Shown: piece by piece, positions 1 through 7,582 of the stretch | Numbering within the stretch: position 1 is the first letter of the stretch | Layout of the letters: every line of letters starts with the position of its first letter | Assembly: GCA_902619375.1 (NCBI GenBank) | Contig: CACNEB010000005.1 | Span: 17,355-81,354, forward strand | Direction: 5' to 3' | Length of the DNA: 64,000 nt | Origin: an uncultured Alphaproteobacteria bacterium | GTDB taxonomy: Bacteria > Pseudomonadota > Alphaproteobacteria > HIMB59 | Made by a program: the position numbers and the translations under genes | Notes under the pieces: model-generated | What the model saw: only the letters and a program-made list of their open reading frames with translations | What the model was told of the DNA's origin: nothing | The model's database searches: none

Positions 1-696
1 GCCATCTATTTCTCTATTCTTCTCAGGTATAATATCTATGCTTTTGTGACAGTATTTGTGAACATTTTCTAAATTAAATATATAAGGTTTTCCTGCAAAG
101 GTACTCGCGATCCACTGCCAAGAGAAGTTATTACTTGCAATATCTCCATCCAGTAAATGACTCATAAAAAACTTCGCTCCAGCTTGCCACTTCACTCTTC
201 TAAAGTGAATAATATAAGAAGCCAAATACATACGTGCATGGTTATGAAGGTACCCAGTGCTAGTGAGTTGCTCGATGAAAATATTAATAATCTGTGTTGG
301 TGTTGTTGCTGATATAACATCCTCAGGTAAGTTATCTTGATATTCTTGAGCTTGAAATCCAGTTTTATATTCTTCTACATCTGTCCATAGTTGATCAGGA
401 TGATGGTAGGCATAGCTTCTCCAGAAATCTCTCCATGCTAATTCTTGAATAAACTTTTCACTCTCAACAAAATTATATTTGTCTCGAATATATTGATAGA
501 GCTCTTTGTTAGTGATGATTCCATATTTTATATGGGCTGATAATCTTGAAATTTGTCCATTCAAAAAGTTTCTTGTTTTTGCATAGAGAGCAGGATTAAA
601 AGAATTGAATTTTTCCAGTGCATCATTTCTTGATAACATGGAGATATTCGAATTTTTCGATATTGGTATTAGATCTTGAACACTTGAGATTTTCAC
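1..696 (-). CDS. Photolyase/cryptochrome-like FAD-binding domain protein (C-terminus cut by window edge)
   Basis: The reverse strand is open from a GTG at 696 to the left edge (about 232 residues seen). It reads as the helical FAD-binding domain of photolyases and cryptochromes: GYLHNHARMYLASYIIHF, WQAGAKFF, then DGDIASNNFSWQWIAST, which is the flavin-pocket signature. An in-frame TAA lies two codons before the GTG, so this gene has no N-terminal alpha/beta antenna-binding domain. A TATAAT sits 5 nt upstream of the GTG, which supports this start. The family repairs UV-damaged DNA or senses light. A FAD-domain-only member of unknown activity is the best call. The family is confident; the exact reaction is not. 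Confidence 0.8.
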   Translation of the reverse strand, partial: MKISSVQDLIPISKNSNISMLSRNDALEKFNSFNPALYAKTRNFLNGQISRLSAHIKYGIITNKELYQYIRDKYNFVESEKFIQELAWRDFWRSYAYHHPDQLWTDVEEYKTGFQAQEYQDNLPEDVISATTPTQIINIFIEQLTSTGYLHNHARMYLASYIIHFRRVKWQAGAKFFMSHLLDGDIASNNFSWQWIASTFAGKPYIFNLENVHKYCHKSIDIIPEKNREIDG

Positions 697-701
697 TTTT
701 A

Positions 702-707
702 ATTATA
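702..707 (-). promoter_or_regulatory. -10 element (TATAAT) for the photolyase-like gene, leaderless layout
   Basis: On the minus strand TATAAT ends 5 nt before the GTG start at 696, with no Shine-Dalgarno sequence between. Transcription would begin at or next to the start codon. This matches several other starts in the window. The -35 region is not recognisable. Confidence 0.45.
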
Positions 708-720
708 CATAAAATCTGTG

Positions 721-1599
721 CTAATAGATTGTTTGTAAATCGAAGGTGATTTTGGTTTCAGGGGGGAGCTGAGAGATTCTTGAAATATCCACTTCATTTA
801 ATATTGCAATTTTTGGATACCCGCCAGTACAAGGAATGTCCCGCATTAATACAATGGGTTGCCCATCACTTGGCACTTGAATAGACCCAGGTAATATTCC
901 TTCAGACAAAATATCATGAGACTTAGAACTAATGAGACTCTCGCCTTTGAGCCTGATACCCATTCGATCACTTTGATTAGTTACCGTAAAAACACCGCTA
1001 ATAAAAGATTGTAGAGTATTGTCTGAGAAATATTGAAGTTGAGGACCGGGGTAAACTTTGAAATTGGTTACCTTTTCTAAATCAGGTATTGGTATAGAGA
1101 TAAGATCCCAAGAGCTTACATCTTTGCTAATGTGAAATATATCTTCATCATTTAAAGGTCGATTAATCGAACCTATTCCTGCTTTTGTGTCAGTAGAGTA
1201 GCTATTAAGACAAGGCTCTAACCCAAGTCCATGCTCAAAAGCTATGTATCCATATACTGAGTCTATTGTATTGTGAATAATCAATTCATCGCCCTCAAAT
1301 AAATTAATACTTTTATAGGGCTGGCACTCAAGCTGGCTGTTGTTATTTTTCTGAATACTCATATTACAATTACCACCAACACAAATCTTAACAGACCCTT
1401 CTTTTACTTTTATTGAAGGCCCCACATAAGCAAATTCTAGAAATTGATTTTGATGATTGGGTATAATTTTTTGTAGCTCTGTAATAATTCTTTGGTCCAT
1501 TGCTCCACTTGGTGAAACTCCTAAGTGCTGATATTGAAATCTTCCAAAGTCTTGAATCGTTGAATGAGTCCCTGCACGAGTGATTATGATTGAGTTCAT
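721..1599 (-). CDS. pxpC: 5-oxoprolinase subunit PxpC (biotin-dependent carboxyltransferase/KipA family)
   Basis: 292 aa, a normal length for the KipA/PxpC family. The N-terminus carries the family signature TRAGTHSTIQDFGR followed by GVSPSGAMDQ (residues about 7-36). The C-terminal part has GSIQVPSDGQPIVLM and CTGGYPKIA. PxpC works with PxpA and PxpB in ATP-dependent opening of 5-oxoproline (pyroglutamate) to glutamate in the cytoplasm. The start overlaps the end of pxpB by 4 nt (ATGA), so the two are translationally coupled. The family is certain. The 5-oxoprolinase role, rather than another carboxyltransferase-like role, rests on the complete pxpABC set. Confidence 0.87.
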   Translation of the reverse strand: MNSIIITRAGTHSTIQDFGRFQYQHLGVSPSGAMDQRIITELQKIIPNHQNQFLEFAYVGPSIKVKEGSVKICVGGNCNMSIQKNNNSQLECQPYKSINLFEGDELIIHNTIDSVYGYIAFEHGLGLEPCLNSYSTDTKAGIGSINRPLNDEDIFHISKDVSSWDLISIPIPDLEKVTNFKVYPGPQLQYFSDNTLQSFISGVFTVTNQSDRMGIRLKGESLISSKSHDILSEGILPGSIQVPSDGQPIVLMRDIPCTGGYPKIAILNEVDISRISQLPPETKITFDLQTIY

Positions 1600-2315
1600 G
1601 ACGAGTATTCCTTGATCAATTCATTTAATGAAAAATTATATTTTCTAATTTTTTCAAACTCTGAAAGTGATACTGAGTAAAATTTTACCTCATCACCTGG
1701 AAGAAAAAGGGAAGGGTAAGAACTTTGTAAATCAAAAATATCAAATGGTATTTGTCCAATTATATTCCAACCCCCAGGTGAAACTTTTGGATATATACAG
1801 GTATGGTTTTTTGCTATGCCAATGGATCTAGCAGGAATTTTTACCCTTGGAGTAGCTAACCGCGGTGTGATTAATTGGGAGGGAACATCCCCTAAATATG
1901 GAAATCCCGGCATGAAGCCTATATAATATGTATAGTAACGAACTGATGAGTGAAGATTGATAACCTCTTCTTTTGTAATCTGGTGTAGTTTTTGGATGAT
2001 CTTTATATCTAAAGCAAAATCTTCATTATAACATGCCGGTATTTCCCATGTTTTAGTGACATTTTTGTTAGTTTGAGATTTTGTATCTTTCATTTTCATA
2101 CTAATTTTGTCTTTGTTTTGATCTCTAATTTTTGAATTTTCAAAAATTACAACTATTTTATTGAAGGAAGGAATAATGTTTAGTGATTGAAGGCTAAGGT
2201 TTGAAATATTTAAAAATGTCTCATTTACCTCCTGTGATATAGATTTTGAGGTTTCATTTCCAAAATCTAAGACTAAACCCCGATCCCCATAAGAATTTAT
2301 TCCTTTGAAATACAC
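1596..2315 (-). CDS. pxpB: 5-oxoprolinase subunit PxpB (allophanate hydrolase subunit 1/KipI family)
   Basis: 239 aa with a GTG start. The C-terminal half carries the cyclophilin-like signature of this family: GFMPGFPYLGDVP (about 132-145), ATPRVKIPARSIGIA, and SPGGWNIIGQIP. The N-terminal half is weakly conserved and lysine-rich. It is the partner of PxpC in 5-oxoprolinase. The gene diverges from pxpA with only 20 nt between start codons. A TATGAT hexamer sits 6 nt upstream of the GTG and there is no Shine-Dalgarno, so a leaderless mRNA is likely. Confidence 0.87.
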   Translation of the reverse strand: MYFKGINSYGDRGLVLDFGNETSKSISQEVNETFLNISNLSLQSLNIIPSFNKIVVIFENSKIRDQNKDKISMKMKDTKSQTNKNVTKTWEIPACYNEDFALDIKIIQKLHQITKEEVINLHSSVRYYTYYIGFMPGFPYLGDVPSQLITPRLATPRVKIPARSIGIAKNHTCIYPKVSPGGWNIIGQIPFDIFDLQSSYPSLFLPGDEVKFYSVSLSEFEKIRKYNFSLNELIKEYSS

Positions 2316-2321
2316 GCTAAT

Positions 2322-2329
2322 ATCATAAT
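2322..2329. promoter_or_regulatory. Overlapping divergent -10 elements for pxpB and pxpA
   Basis: Between the divergent starts, minus-strand TATGAT (2327-2322) is 6 nt from the pxpB GTG. Plus-strand CATAAT (2324-2329) is 6 nt from the TTG at 2336. The two hexamers overlap by four bases, so both promoters would compete for one polymerase site. This is an inference from spacing only. Confidence 0.4.
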
Positions 2330-2335
2330 GTAACT

Positions 2336-3112
2336 TTGGTGCATTTGAATAAAATTAATTTAAATTCTGATATCGCAGAAAAAGATCTCAGTTTTTTCGA
2401 GACTGTTGATGCGCAGTTAATAAATAAAATTAGCTCTGCTAATCTTTCTTGTTTATATCATGGGGGGTCAGAAGACGTTGTTTTTAAAGCACTAAATTAC
2501 TGTAAAACAAAACGTGTTTCAGTTGGTGCGCATATTTCTTTTTTAGATAGAGATAATTTTGGGCGCACAAAAATTAATTGGAACAAAAAATTAATCCAAG
2601 AAATCGTCAAAGACCAGTTAATGTTTATGCATAATCTTGCCTCTAATATTAATTTTCCATTAACACATGTTAAGCTTCATGGAGCTTTGAGTAATATGGC
2701 ATGCGTTGACCAAGACCTTTCTAGTGAAATAGTAGATGTTTTAAAAAAAAATTACCCATCAATGATATTACTTGCACCTGCTTTAAGTGAACTTGCTAAA
2801 ATTGCTATGAATTGCAACATACCCACCGCCCTTGAGATTTTTGCAGATCGCACTTATGAAGATGATGCTACTTTAACACCTCGTTCCATTAGTGACTCTT
2901 TAATAACAGATCCTAGAAGCGCCAAGGAGCATGTAAAAGCCATGCTTATACAAGAAGGGATTATTTCACGTTATGGGAATACTCTCAAAACAAACATTCA
3001 TTCAGTGTGTGTTCACAGTGATACGCCAAATAGTGTTGAAATTTCTGAACAAATTTGCATACTCCTTCATGAAATGAAGATAAAAAAAGCAGCTCTTCCA
3101 GAATTTTTCTAA
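2336..3112 (+). CDS. pxpA: 5-oxoprolinase subunit PxpA (LamB/YcsF family)
   Basis: About 258 aa. Visible YcsF-family blocks are NLNSDIAE at the N-terminus, GAHISFLDRDNFGR (about 63-76), HVKLHGALSN (about 112-121), LEIFADRTYEDDATLTPR (about 162-179) and VHSDTP. Several are eroded against the usual family forms, for example SANLSCLYHGGS where most members read SANIACGFHAGD. No ATG is available near the start. Candidates are TTG 2336, GTG 2339 and TTG 2345. TTG 2336 is kept because a -10-like hexamer lies 6 nt upstream. It catalyses 5-oxoproline to glutamate with PxpB/C and is followed 7 nt later by the cyclotransferase-like gene. Confidence 0.83.
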   Translation: MVHLNKINLNSDIAEKDLSFFETVDAQLINKISSANLSCLYHGGSEDVVFKALNYCKTKRVSVGAHISFLDRDNFGRTKINWNKKLIQEIVKDQLMFMHNLASNINFPLTHVKLHGALSNMACVDQDLSSEIVDVLKKNYPSMILLAPALSELAKIAMNCNIPTALEIFADRTYEDDATLTPRSISDSLITDPRSAKEHVKAMLIQEGIISRYGNTLKTNIHSVCVHSDTPNSVEISEQICILLHEMKIKKAALPEFF

Positions 3113-3119
3113 GACTAAA

Positions 3120-3617
3120 ATGAATAATTATTTTTTTTACGGCACTCTTCGCTCTATTGCAATATTAGAGAAGGTTATAGGAGGAAAAACTGATCACTTA
3201 AAAATAACTAAAGCTTTTGCACCAGAAAGTGAATTGCGTTTAGTCATTAATGAAAACTTCCCTGTAATAATCTTCGGTGAAAATTATTCTGGCGTTGAAG
3301 GTATAGTGGTTAAAGGATTAACCGAAGAAGATATAGCACGTATACGTTTTTTCGAGGATGTAGAGTTTTCTCCTAAAACAATGATTATAGACATAGGGGG
3401 AATTCATGAAGAGGTCAATTATTTTTCACAAAAAGGAGTTGAGCCCTCTTTAGACCCTTGGTTCTATGATGAGTGGAAAGAAAAAGAGGAAGCTTTATCT
3501 TTAGTGACAACTGATCTTTGGATGCAACTTTACGGAAAATATACAGCTGAAGAGGCAGATCAATATTGGAATGACGTAAAAAAGCAGGCATATCATCAAT
3601 ACCTCTCACAACAATGA
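3120..3617 (+). CDS. Gamma-glutamylcyclotransferase-like (AIG2/GGCT) protein
   Basis: 165 aa. The N-terminal FFYGTLR (residues 5-11) is the diagnostic motif of the AIG2/gamma-glutamylcyclotransferase fold. FFEDVEFSP (about 78-86) holds the acidic residues expected in the pocket. Family members release 5-oxoproline from gamma-glutamyl amines or amino acids. That is notable directly behind pxpA, whose product consumes 5-oxoproline. The stop overlaps the next ATG (ATGA). The substrate is unknown. In other bacteria related domains sit beside NUDIX hydrolases, so a different cyclotransferase substrate is possible. Confidence 0.7.
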   Translation: MNNYFFYGTLRSIAILEKVIGGKTDHLKITKAFAPESELRLVINENFPVIIFGENYSGVEGIVVKGLTEEDIARIRFFEDVEFSPKTMIIDIGGIHEEVNYFSQKGVEPSLDPWFYDEWKEKEEALSLVTTDLWMQLYGKYTAEEADQYWNDVKKQAYHQYLSQQ

Positions 3618-4171
3618 AAATTGTTAATTTCTTTATCTTAATTTCTCTTTTTTTTACATTTAATTCTTTATCTGATGAAACAACAAGTTGGGAATTATTA
3701 AAAGAGGGTGGCAAAGTAGTTTTTATTCGTCACGCATATGCTCCTGGAGGCGGTGATCCCAATAATTTTGAATTATACGATTGTTCAACACAAAGAAATT
3801 TAAATGAACAAGGAATTAATCAATCTAAACGAATGGGTATATTATTTTCTAAATATTCTATTCCAGTAGACTCTGTTTATTCCAGCGAATGGTGTCGCTG
3901 CAAAGAAACCGCTCGTCTGGCATTTGGAATTTTTGAGAGTTTAAGTGCCTTAAATTCAACATTTTCAGCTGATTATCAAAAAAACCATTCAAAACAAATG
4001 TACGAATTAAACCAATTCATTAAAAATTGGGACGACAGTCAAGGTAATTTAATTTTTGTAACCCATTATGTAATTGTTGGTGGTTTTCTTGATTATTATC
4101 CAAGTTCAGGAGAAATGGTGATAACAGATAAATCTCTATCAGTTCTTGGCACTATTAAAATAAATTTTTAA
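3614..4171 (+). CDS. Periplasmic histidine phosphatase family protein
   Basis: 185 aa with a Sec-type signal peptide (about residues 1-19, hydrophobic FFILISLFFTF). VVFIRHAYAPGG carries the phospho-accepting histidine; the usual RHG is RHA here. WCRCKETA is the second conserved arginine region, and FVTHYVIVGGF supplies the second catalytic histidine. It is probably an exported phosphomonoesterase of the branch-2 or SixA-like histidine phosphatases. The substrate is unknown. Its stop shares a TTAA with the converging HupE gene. It is coupled to the upstream cyclotransferase-like gene by ATGA. Confidence 0.78.
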   Translation: MKIVNFFILISLFFTFNSLSDETTSWELLKEGGKVVFIRHAYAPGGGDPNNFELYDCSTQRNLNEQGINQSKRMGILFSKYSIPVDSVYSSEWCRCKETARLAFGIFESLSALNSTFSADYQKNHSKQMYELNQFIKNWDDSQGNLIFVTHYVIVGGFLDYYPSSGEMVITDKSLSVLGTIKINF

Positions 4172-5271
4172 AAGAATACTCTTTCAATAAACCAATATAA
4201 ACCAATCATTGAAATTATAATCGAAATAGGAATTTGCAAAAATGCTCTATACCAACTTTGACGTGAAGGTATTACAAAGATAATTGATGCTAAGATAATA
4301 ATTGCTATCTGTGCTATTTCTACACCAATGTTAAATGAGATTAAACTTAAAACAAGTTGACTAGTATTTAACCCAATATCTCCCAGCACAAATGCAAAAC
4401 CTAAACCATGAATTAATCCAAAAATAAAAATTATTAAATACCGAAGTAAAGTTGAACGTCTTTGAAAAATATTCTCAATTGCAACATAGCTAATAGACAA
4501 TGCTATTAACGGTTCAACAATAGTAGCAGGGATAAAAATTAAATTAAAACTAGCTAGAATAAGTGTGATCGAATGCGCAATTGTAAACATTGTGACTTGA
4601 AGTAACAAAGGTTTAAATTTGATGGCGTAAAAAAAGATACCTATTATGAATAAGATATGGTCAAGTCCCTTAGGAACAATATGCTCTATACCTAAAACCA
4701 AATATTCAATTGTCGTACTTAAAGCTGAAGACCGTGTCTGTTGGGATATGAGTGATGATTTTTCAGCGGGTTGTAAATAGGTTGTAAATAATACAGACTC
4801 TTTTGATAAATCCTCAAAATGTCTAATTACCACGGGACCCAATTCCTTTTCAAATTGAATGGAAAAAGACTCATCATTTATTTCAAAACCTATGCTTAAA
4901 GCTGTATCTCTGGGAAATTCATCATTTATTTCTTGAAAAGTTTCTACATTTCTTAAAGAAAGTGGAATAGTTTCATCTCCAATATTGATTTTAATCTTAT
5001 CTGTAAATTTATTTTCATTTTCTATGACCATTTTTTCTACTTCTTCAGTGGAAAGGGCTCGTAACGCATCATATTTTTGAGATTGAGGTGAGTCGTTGGT
5101 ATCCTGATATAAAGAGGCATCAATTTCAGAAAGAATAGTTTCTGCATTTAATTTAAATTCGATTGATGCATTTCCTTCAATAATGGTAATATCCATCACC
5201 GCGGGTTTAATTTCGTGTGAATGCAGAGGAGAGCTCAATATTAAAATTAGAAAAAATAAGTACTTAATCAT
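4168..5271 (-). CDS. HupE/UreJ family membrane protein
   Basis: 367 aa from the ATG at 5271. A longer reading from 5295 would add eight residues and bury the signal peptide, so the shorter form is chosen. It has a signal peptide ending near SHE and a periplasmic domain of about 170 aa. Six or so membrane helices follow, with the HupE hallmark GLDHILFIIGIFF and a HGLGFAFVLGDIG helix. HupE/UreJ proteins are linked to nickel or other transition-metal uptake. No hydrogenase or urease gene is visible here. The start lies 6 nt from the start of the divergent DUF4198 gene, which suggests joint function. The metal is unknown. Confidence 0.75.
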   Translation of the reverse strand: MIKYLFFLILILSSPLHSHEIKPAVMDITIIEGNASIEFKLNAETILSEIDASLYQDTNDSPQSQKYDALRALSTEEVEKMVIENENKFTDKIKINIGDETIPLSLRNVETFQEINDEFPRDTALSIGFEINDESFSIQFEKELGPVVIRHFEDLSKESVLFTTYLQPAEKSSLISQQTRSSALSTTIEYLVLGIEHIVPKGLDHILFIIGIFFYAIKFKPLLLQVTMFTIAHSITLILASFNLIFIPATIVEPLIALSISYVAIENIFQRRSTLLRYLIIFIFGLIHGLGFAFVLGDIGLNTSQLVLSLISFNIGVEIAQIAIIILASIIFVIPSRQSWYRAFLQIPISIIISMIGLYWFIERVFF

Positions 5272-5277
5272 TCGGTC

Positions 5278-6111
5278 ATGTTTACCAAAATTCATTTAAA
5301 AATTCTTTATATTTTTTTGCTTCTTATTGCTTATTCTATTAGAGCAAACGCTCATGAATTTTGGATCGAACCTACGCAATATCAACTTAATGATGACTTA
5401 ATAAATGCTCATTTGAGGGTAGGACAAGAATTTCAAGGTATGGTTTTAATGTATAATCCACAAGATTTTAAAACATTTAAAATATTATCTGGATCCAAAA
5501 ATAAAAAAGAAAAAATAAAGGGCATACTAGGTGATGTGCCTGCAATTAATATAACGACTAATTTAGACAATTTATTAATTATTTATCATGAAACTAAAGA
5601 TAAATATGTTGATTATAAAAAGTTTCAAAAATTCGAGGATTTTGTTAATGAAAAAGGTTACCAGCAACTAATCAATACTCATTTTGAGAAAGGATTTCCC
5701 GAAAGTAATTTTATTGAGAGTTATCGTCGTTATGCAAAATCTCTTATTACACTAAATGGCAGTGAAGGGAAGGATAAAAAAACAGGACTTCTATTTGAAT
5801 TTGTTTTAGACCAAAATCCTTACAAAGAATTGAATTCAAAGCAAATGAGTGGAACTTTATATTACAAAAAAAAACCACTAAAAAAAAATCTTGTTACAAT
5901 TTTTTCGAAATATAAAAATACAAAGTTATCAATTGTAAATATCATAACGGATGATAAAGGAAAATTCACTTTTGATATTGAACCAGGAAGGGAATATCTT
6001 TTAGACTCAGTTGTGATTTATCCATTAAAAGCAGACCCAGAAAAAAATGAGCCAATCTGGCATAGTGATTGGGCATCAACAACTTTCTTAATACCTGAAA
6101 ATAATCTTTAA
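5278..6111 (+). CDS. DUF4198-type periplasmic protein, HupE partner
   Basis: 277 aa with an N-terminal signal sequence (about 1-25) leading straight into AHEFWIEP, the typical mature start of DUF4198 proteins. A C-terminal beta-rich part (from about 195) looks carboxypeptidase-regulatory-like. DUF4198 proteins are annotated as putative periplasmic components of cobalt/nickel uptake. The mature N-terminal His would suit metal binding, though this is inference. It diverges from a HupE-family gene with 6 nt between the two ATGs. No Shine-Dalgarno is visible. Confidence 0.72.
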   Translation: MFTKIHLKILYIFLLLIAYSIRANAHEFWIEPTQYQLNDDLINAHLRVGQEFQGMVLMYNPQDFKTFKILSGSKNKKEKIKGILGDVPAINITTNLDNLLIIYHETKDKYVDYKKFQKFEDFVNEKGYQQLINTHFEKGFPESNFIESYRRYAKSLITLNGSEGKDKKTGLLFEFVLDQNPYKELNSKQMSGTLYYKKKPLKKNLVTIFSKYKNTKLSIVNIITDDKGKFTFDIEPGREYLLDSVVIYPLKADPEKNEPIWHSDWASTTFLIPENNL

Positions 6112-6141
6112 TTATTATTAATTAGTATAAAATAGATAATT

Positions 6142-6477
6142 ATGATTTTTGCTTTAAAAGTTTTATTAGCTGCTCTTGTGATTGCATTTGCAAGTTGGCT
6201 TTCCGGTAAAAAACCTGAGCTATCTGGATTTATTATTGCTCTTCCAATAGCAAGTATAATAGCCATAGCCTTCTCTTTCTTAGAGCATAAAAATACTGAA
6301 AATACTGTAATATTTGCAAAAAGCATTCTTATTGGAGTACCTGTCTCATATTTATTTTTCTTACCTTTTTTCTTTGCAAAAAATCTCAATATGAATTTTT
6401 GGTTAATTTACTTGATTGGATTGACTTTACTCGTAATAGGATATTTTATTCATAAATATATTATGAGTTTAATTTGA
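6142..6477 (+). CDS. Small integral membrane protein (DUF3147-like)
   Basis: 111 aa with four predicted membrane helices (about 2-18, 26-45, 58-80, 85-108). SGKKPELSGFIIALP in the first loop resembles DUF3147 proteins. The function is unknown. Its TGA is followed immediately by the ATG of the GST gene (TGAATG), so the two are probably co-translated. A TATAAA/TAAAAT stretch about 8-10 nt upstream of the ATG could be the -10 element. Confidence 0.68.
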   Translation: MIFALKVLLAALVIAFASWLSGKKPELSGFIIALPIASIIAIAFSFLEHKNTENTVIFAKSILIGVPVSYLFFLPFFFAKNLNMNFWLIYLIGLTLLVIGYFIHKYIMSLI

Positions 6478-7092
6478 ATGTTTGAGTTATTTGCAGACTC
6501 AACTCCAAATGCAAGAAAAATTTCAATAATGTTAGAGGAGATTAATGAGAGTTATGATTTGACTTTAATTAATTTAAATAAGGGTGAACAATTCAACGAG
6601 GAGTTTAAAAAAATTTCTCCATTTTCAAAAATTCCTGTTTTAAGACATAATAACAAGACCATATTTGAGTCTGGTGCTATCTTAATTTACTTGGCAAATT
6701 TATCTGGAGAATTTTATGGCTCAAATCAAAGTTTAACAACCCAGTGGTTGATGGCTCAAATGGGATATATAGGCCCTATGTTAGGTCAGCATCATCAATT
6801 TCATCATTATAATCCTGGTAAAAGTGATTTTGGTGAAGATAGATATTTTAAAATTGCAGAAACGATATACAAAAATTTAGATGATCATTTATCTATAAAT
6901 GAATATTTGGCAAATGAATATTCAATTGCAGATATTGCAACATTTCCTTGGATCGCTAGACACCCAATTCATGATATAGGTCTGAATAAATACATCAATC
7001 TATTGCGTTGGTATGATCAAATATCACTTAGACCTGCTGTCTTAAAGGGATATGATCTATTTAAAGATGGCTCAATACCACCACCCGCGTAA
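6478..7092 (+). CDS. Glutathione S-transferase family protein
   Basis: 204 aa. It has a thioredoxin-fold N-terminal domain, with FADSTPNARKISIMLEE near the active site, the cis-proline FSKIPVL and the glutathione-binding ESGAILIYLA (about 63-72). The helical C-terminal domain includes SIADIATFPWIARH. The layout is like bacterial Nu-class YfcG/YghU proteins, which act on glutathione disulfides. It is cytoplasmic. A DCC-family thiol protein follows 5 nt downstream, suggesting a shared redox role. The substrate is not predictable. Confidence 0.85.
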   Translation: MFELFADSTPNARKISIMLEEINESYDLTLINLNKGEQFNEEFKKISPFSKIPVLRHNNKTIFESGAILIYLANLSGEFYGSNQSLTTQWLMAQMGYIGPMLGQHHQFHHYNPGKSDFGEDRYFKIAETIYKNLDDHLSINEYLANEYSIADIATFPWIARHPIHDIGLNKYINLLRWYDQISLRPAVLKGYDLFKDGSIPPPA

Positions 7093-7097
7093 TCAAA

Positions 7098-7436
7098 ATG
7101 AAAGTATACTTTAATGGTTCATGTAATATTTGTAATGCAGAGATAAGTCACTATAAAAAGAAAACCTTTAATATAAACTATGTTGATATTTCAAAAAATA
7201 AAGATGAGCATATAAATCATCTCTCCAAAAAAGATTTATTTAGAAGAATGCATGTATATCATGATGGAAAAATTTTTTCTGGATCAGAGTCCTTTTTAGT
7301 TTTATGGGATACAATTCCAAGATGGAGATACCTGTCTTTATTGTTGAAGCTACCATTATTTAGACAACTATGGAAAATTGCATACGAAGGGTTAGCTTTA
7401 CTACTTTATTTGAAAAACAAAAAGAAGATTGAGTAG
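7098..7436 (+). CDS. DCC-family thiol-disulfide oxidoreductase-like protein (DUF393)
   Basis: 112 aa. VYFNGSCNICNAEI at the N-terminus is the DUF393 signature with a CxxC (C9 and C12); the usual leading DGDC reads NGSC here. The rest matches the small DCC family in length and in the WDTIPRWRYLS region. A redox activity is assigned by family only. It is the last gene of the plus-strand group from 5278. Its stop codon is the first part of a 13-bp inverted repeat. Confidence 0.8.
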   Translation: MKVYFNGSCNICNAEISHYKKKTFNINYVDISKNKDEHINHLSKKDLFRRMHVYHDGKIFSGSESFLVLWDTIPRWRYLSLLLKLPLFRQLWKIAYEGLALLLYLKNKKKIE

Positions 7437-7470
7437 AACCATTCTTGAAGAAAACCACAAGAATGGTTCT
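7435..7470. terminator. 13-bp inverted repeat between convergent genes, possible bidirectional terminator
   Basis: AGAACCATTCTTG (7435-7447) is repeated exactly in reverse complement (7458-7470) around a 10-nt loop. It starts within the stop codon of the DCC gene and lies in the 146-bp space before the end of folC. The stem is strong for this AT-rich genome. Neither side is followed directly by a T run, so it is not a textbook intrinsic terminator. Confidence 0.5.
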
Positions 7471-7582
7471 GGAGGATTAAGGTTAGTTATTAATTATTAC
7501 TTTTTTGAGAAAATTTAGATCAATCAATATATTTTTATAAATGGGGATATTTTTGCTATTTGGCGCTATATAGCGAGAAAAT

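Noticed and set aside
3415-3714. 99-aa minus-strand frame opposite the cyclotransferase-like gene
   Set aside because: It is antisense to two clear genes, has no recognisable motif and looks like a shadow frame.
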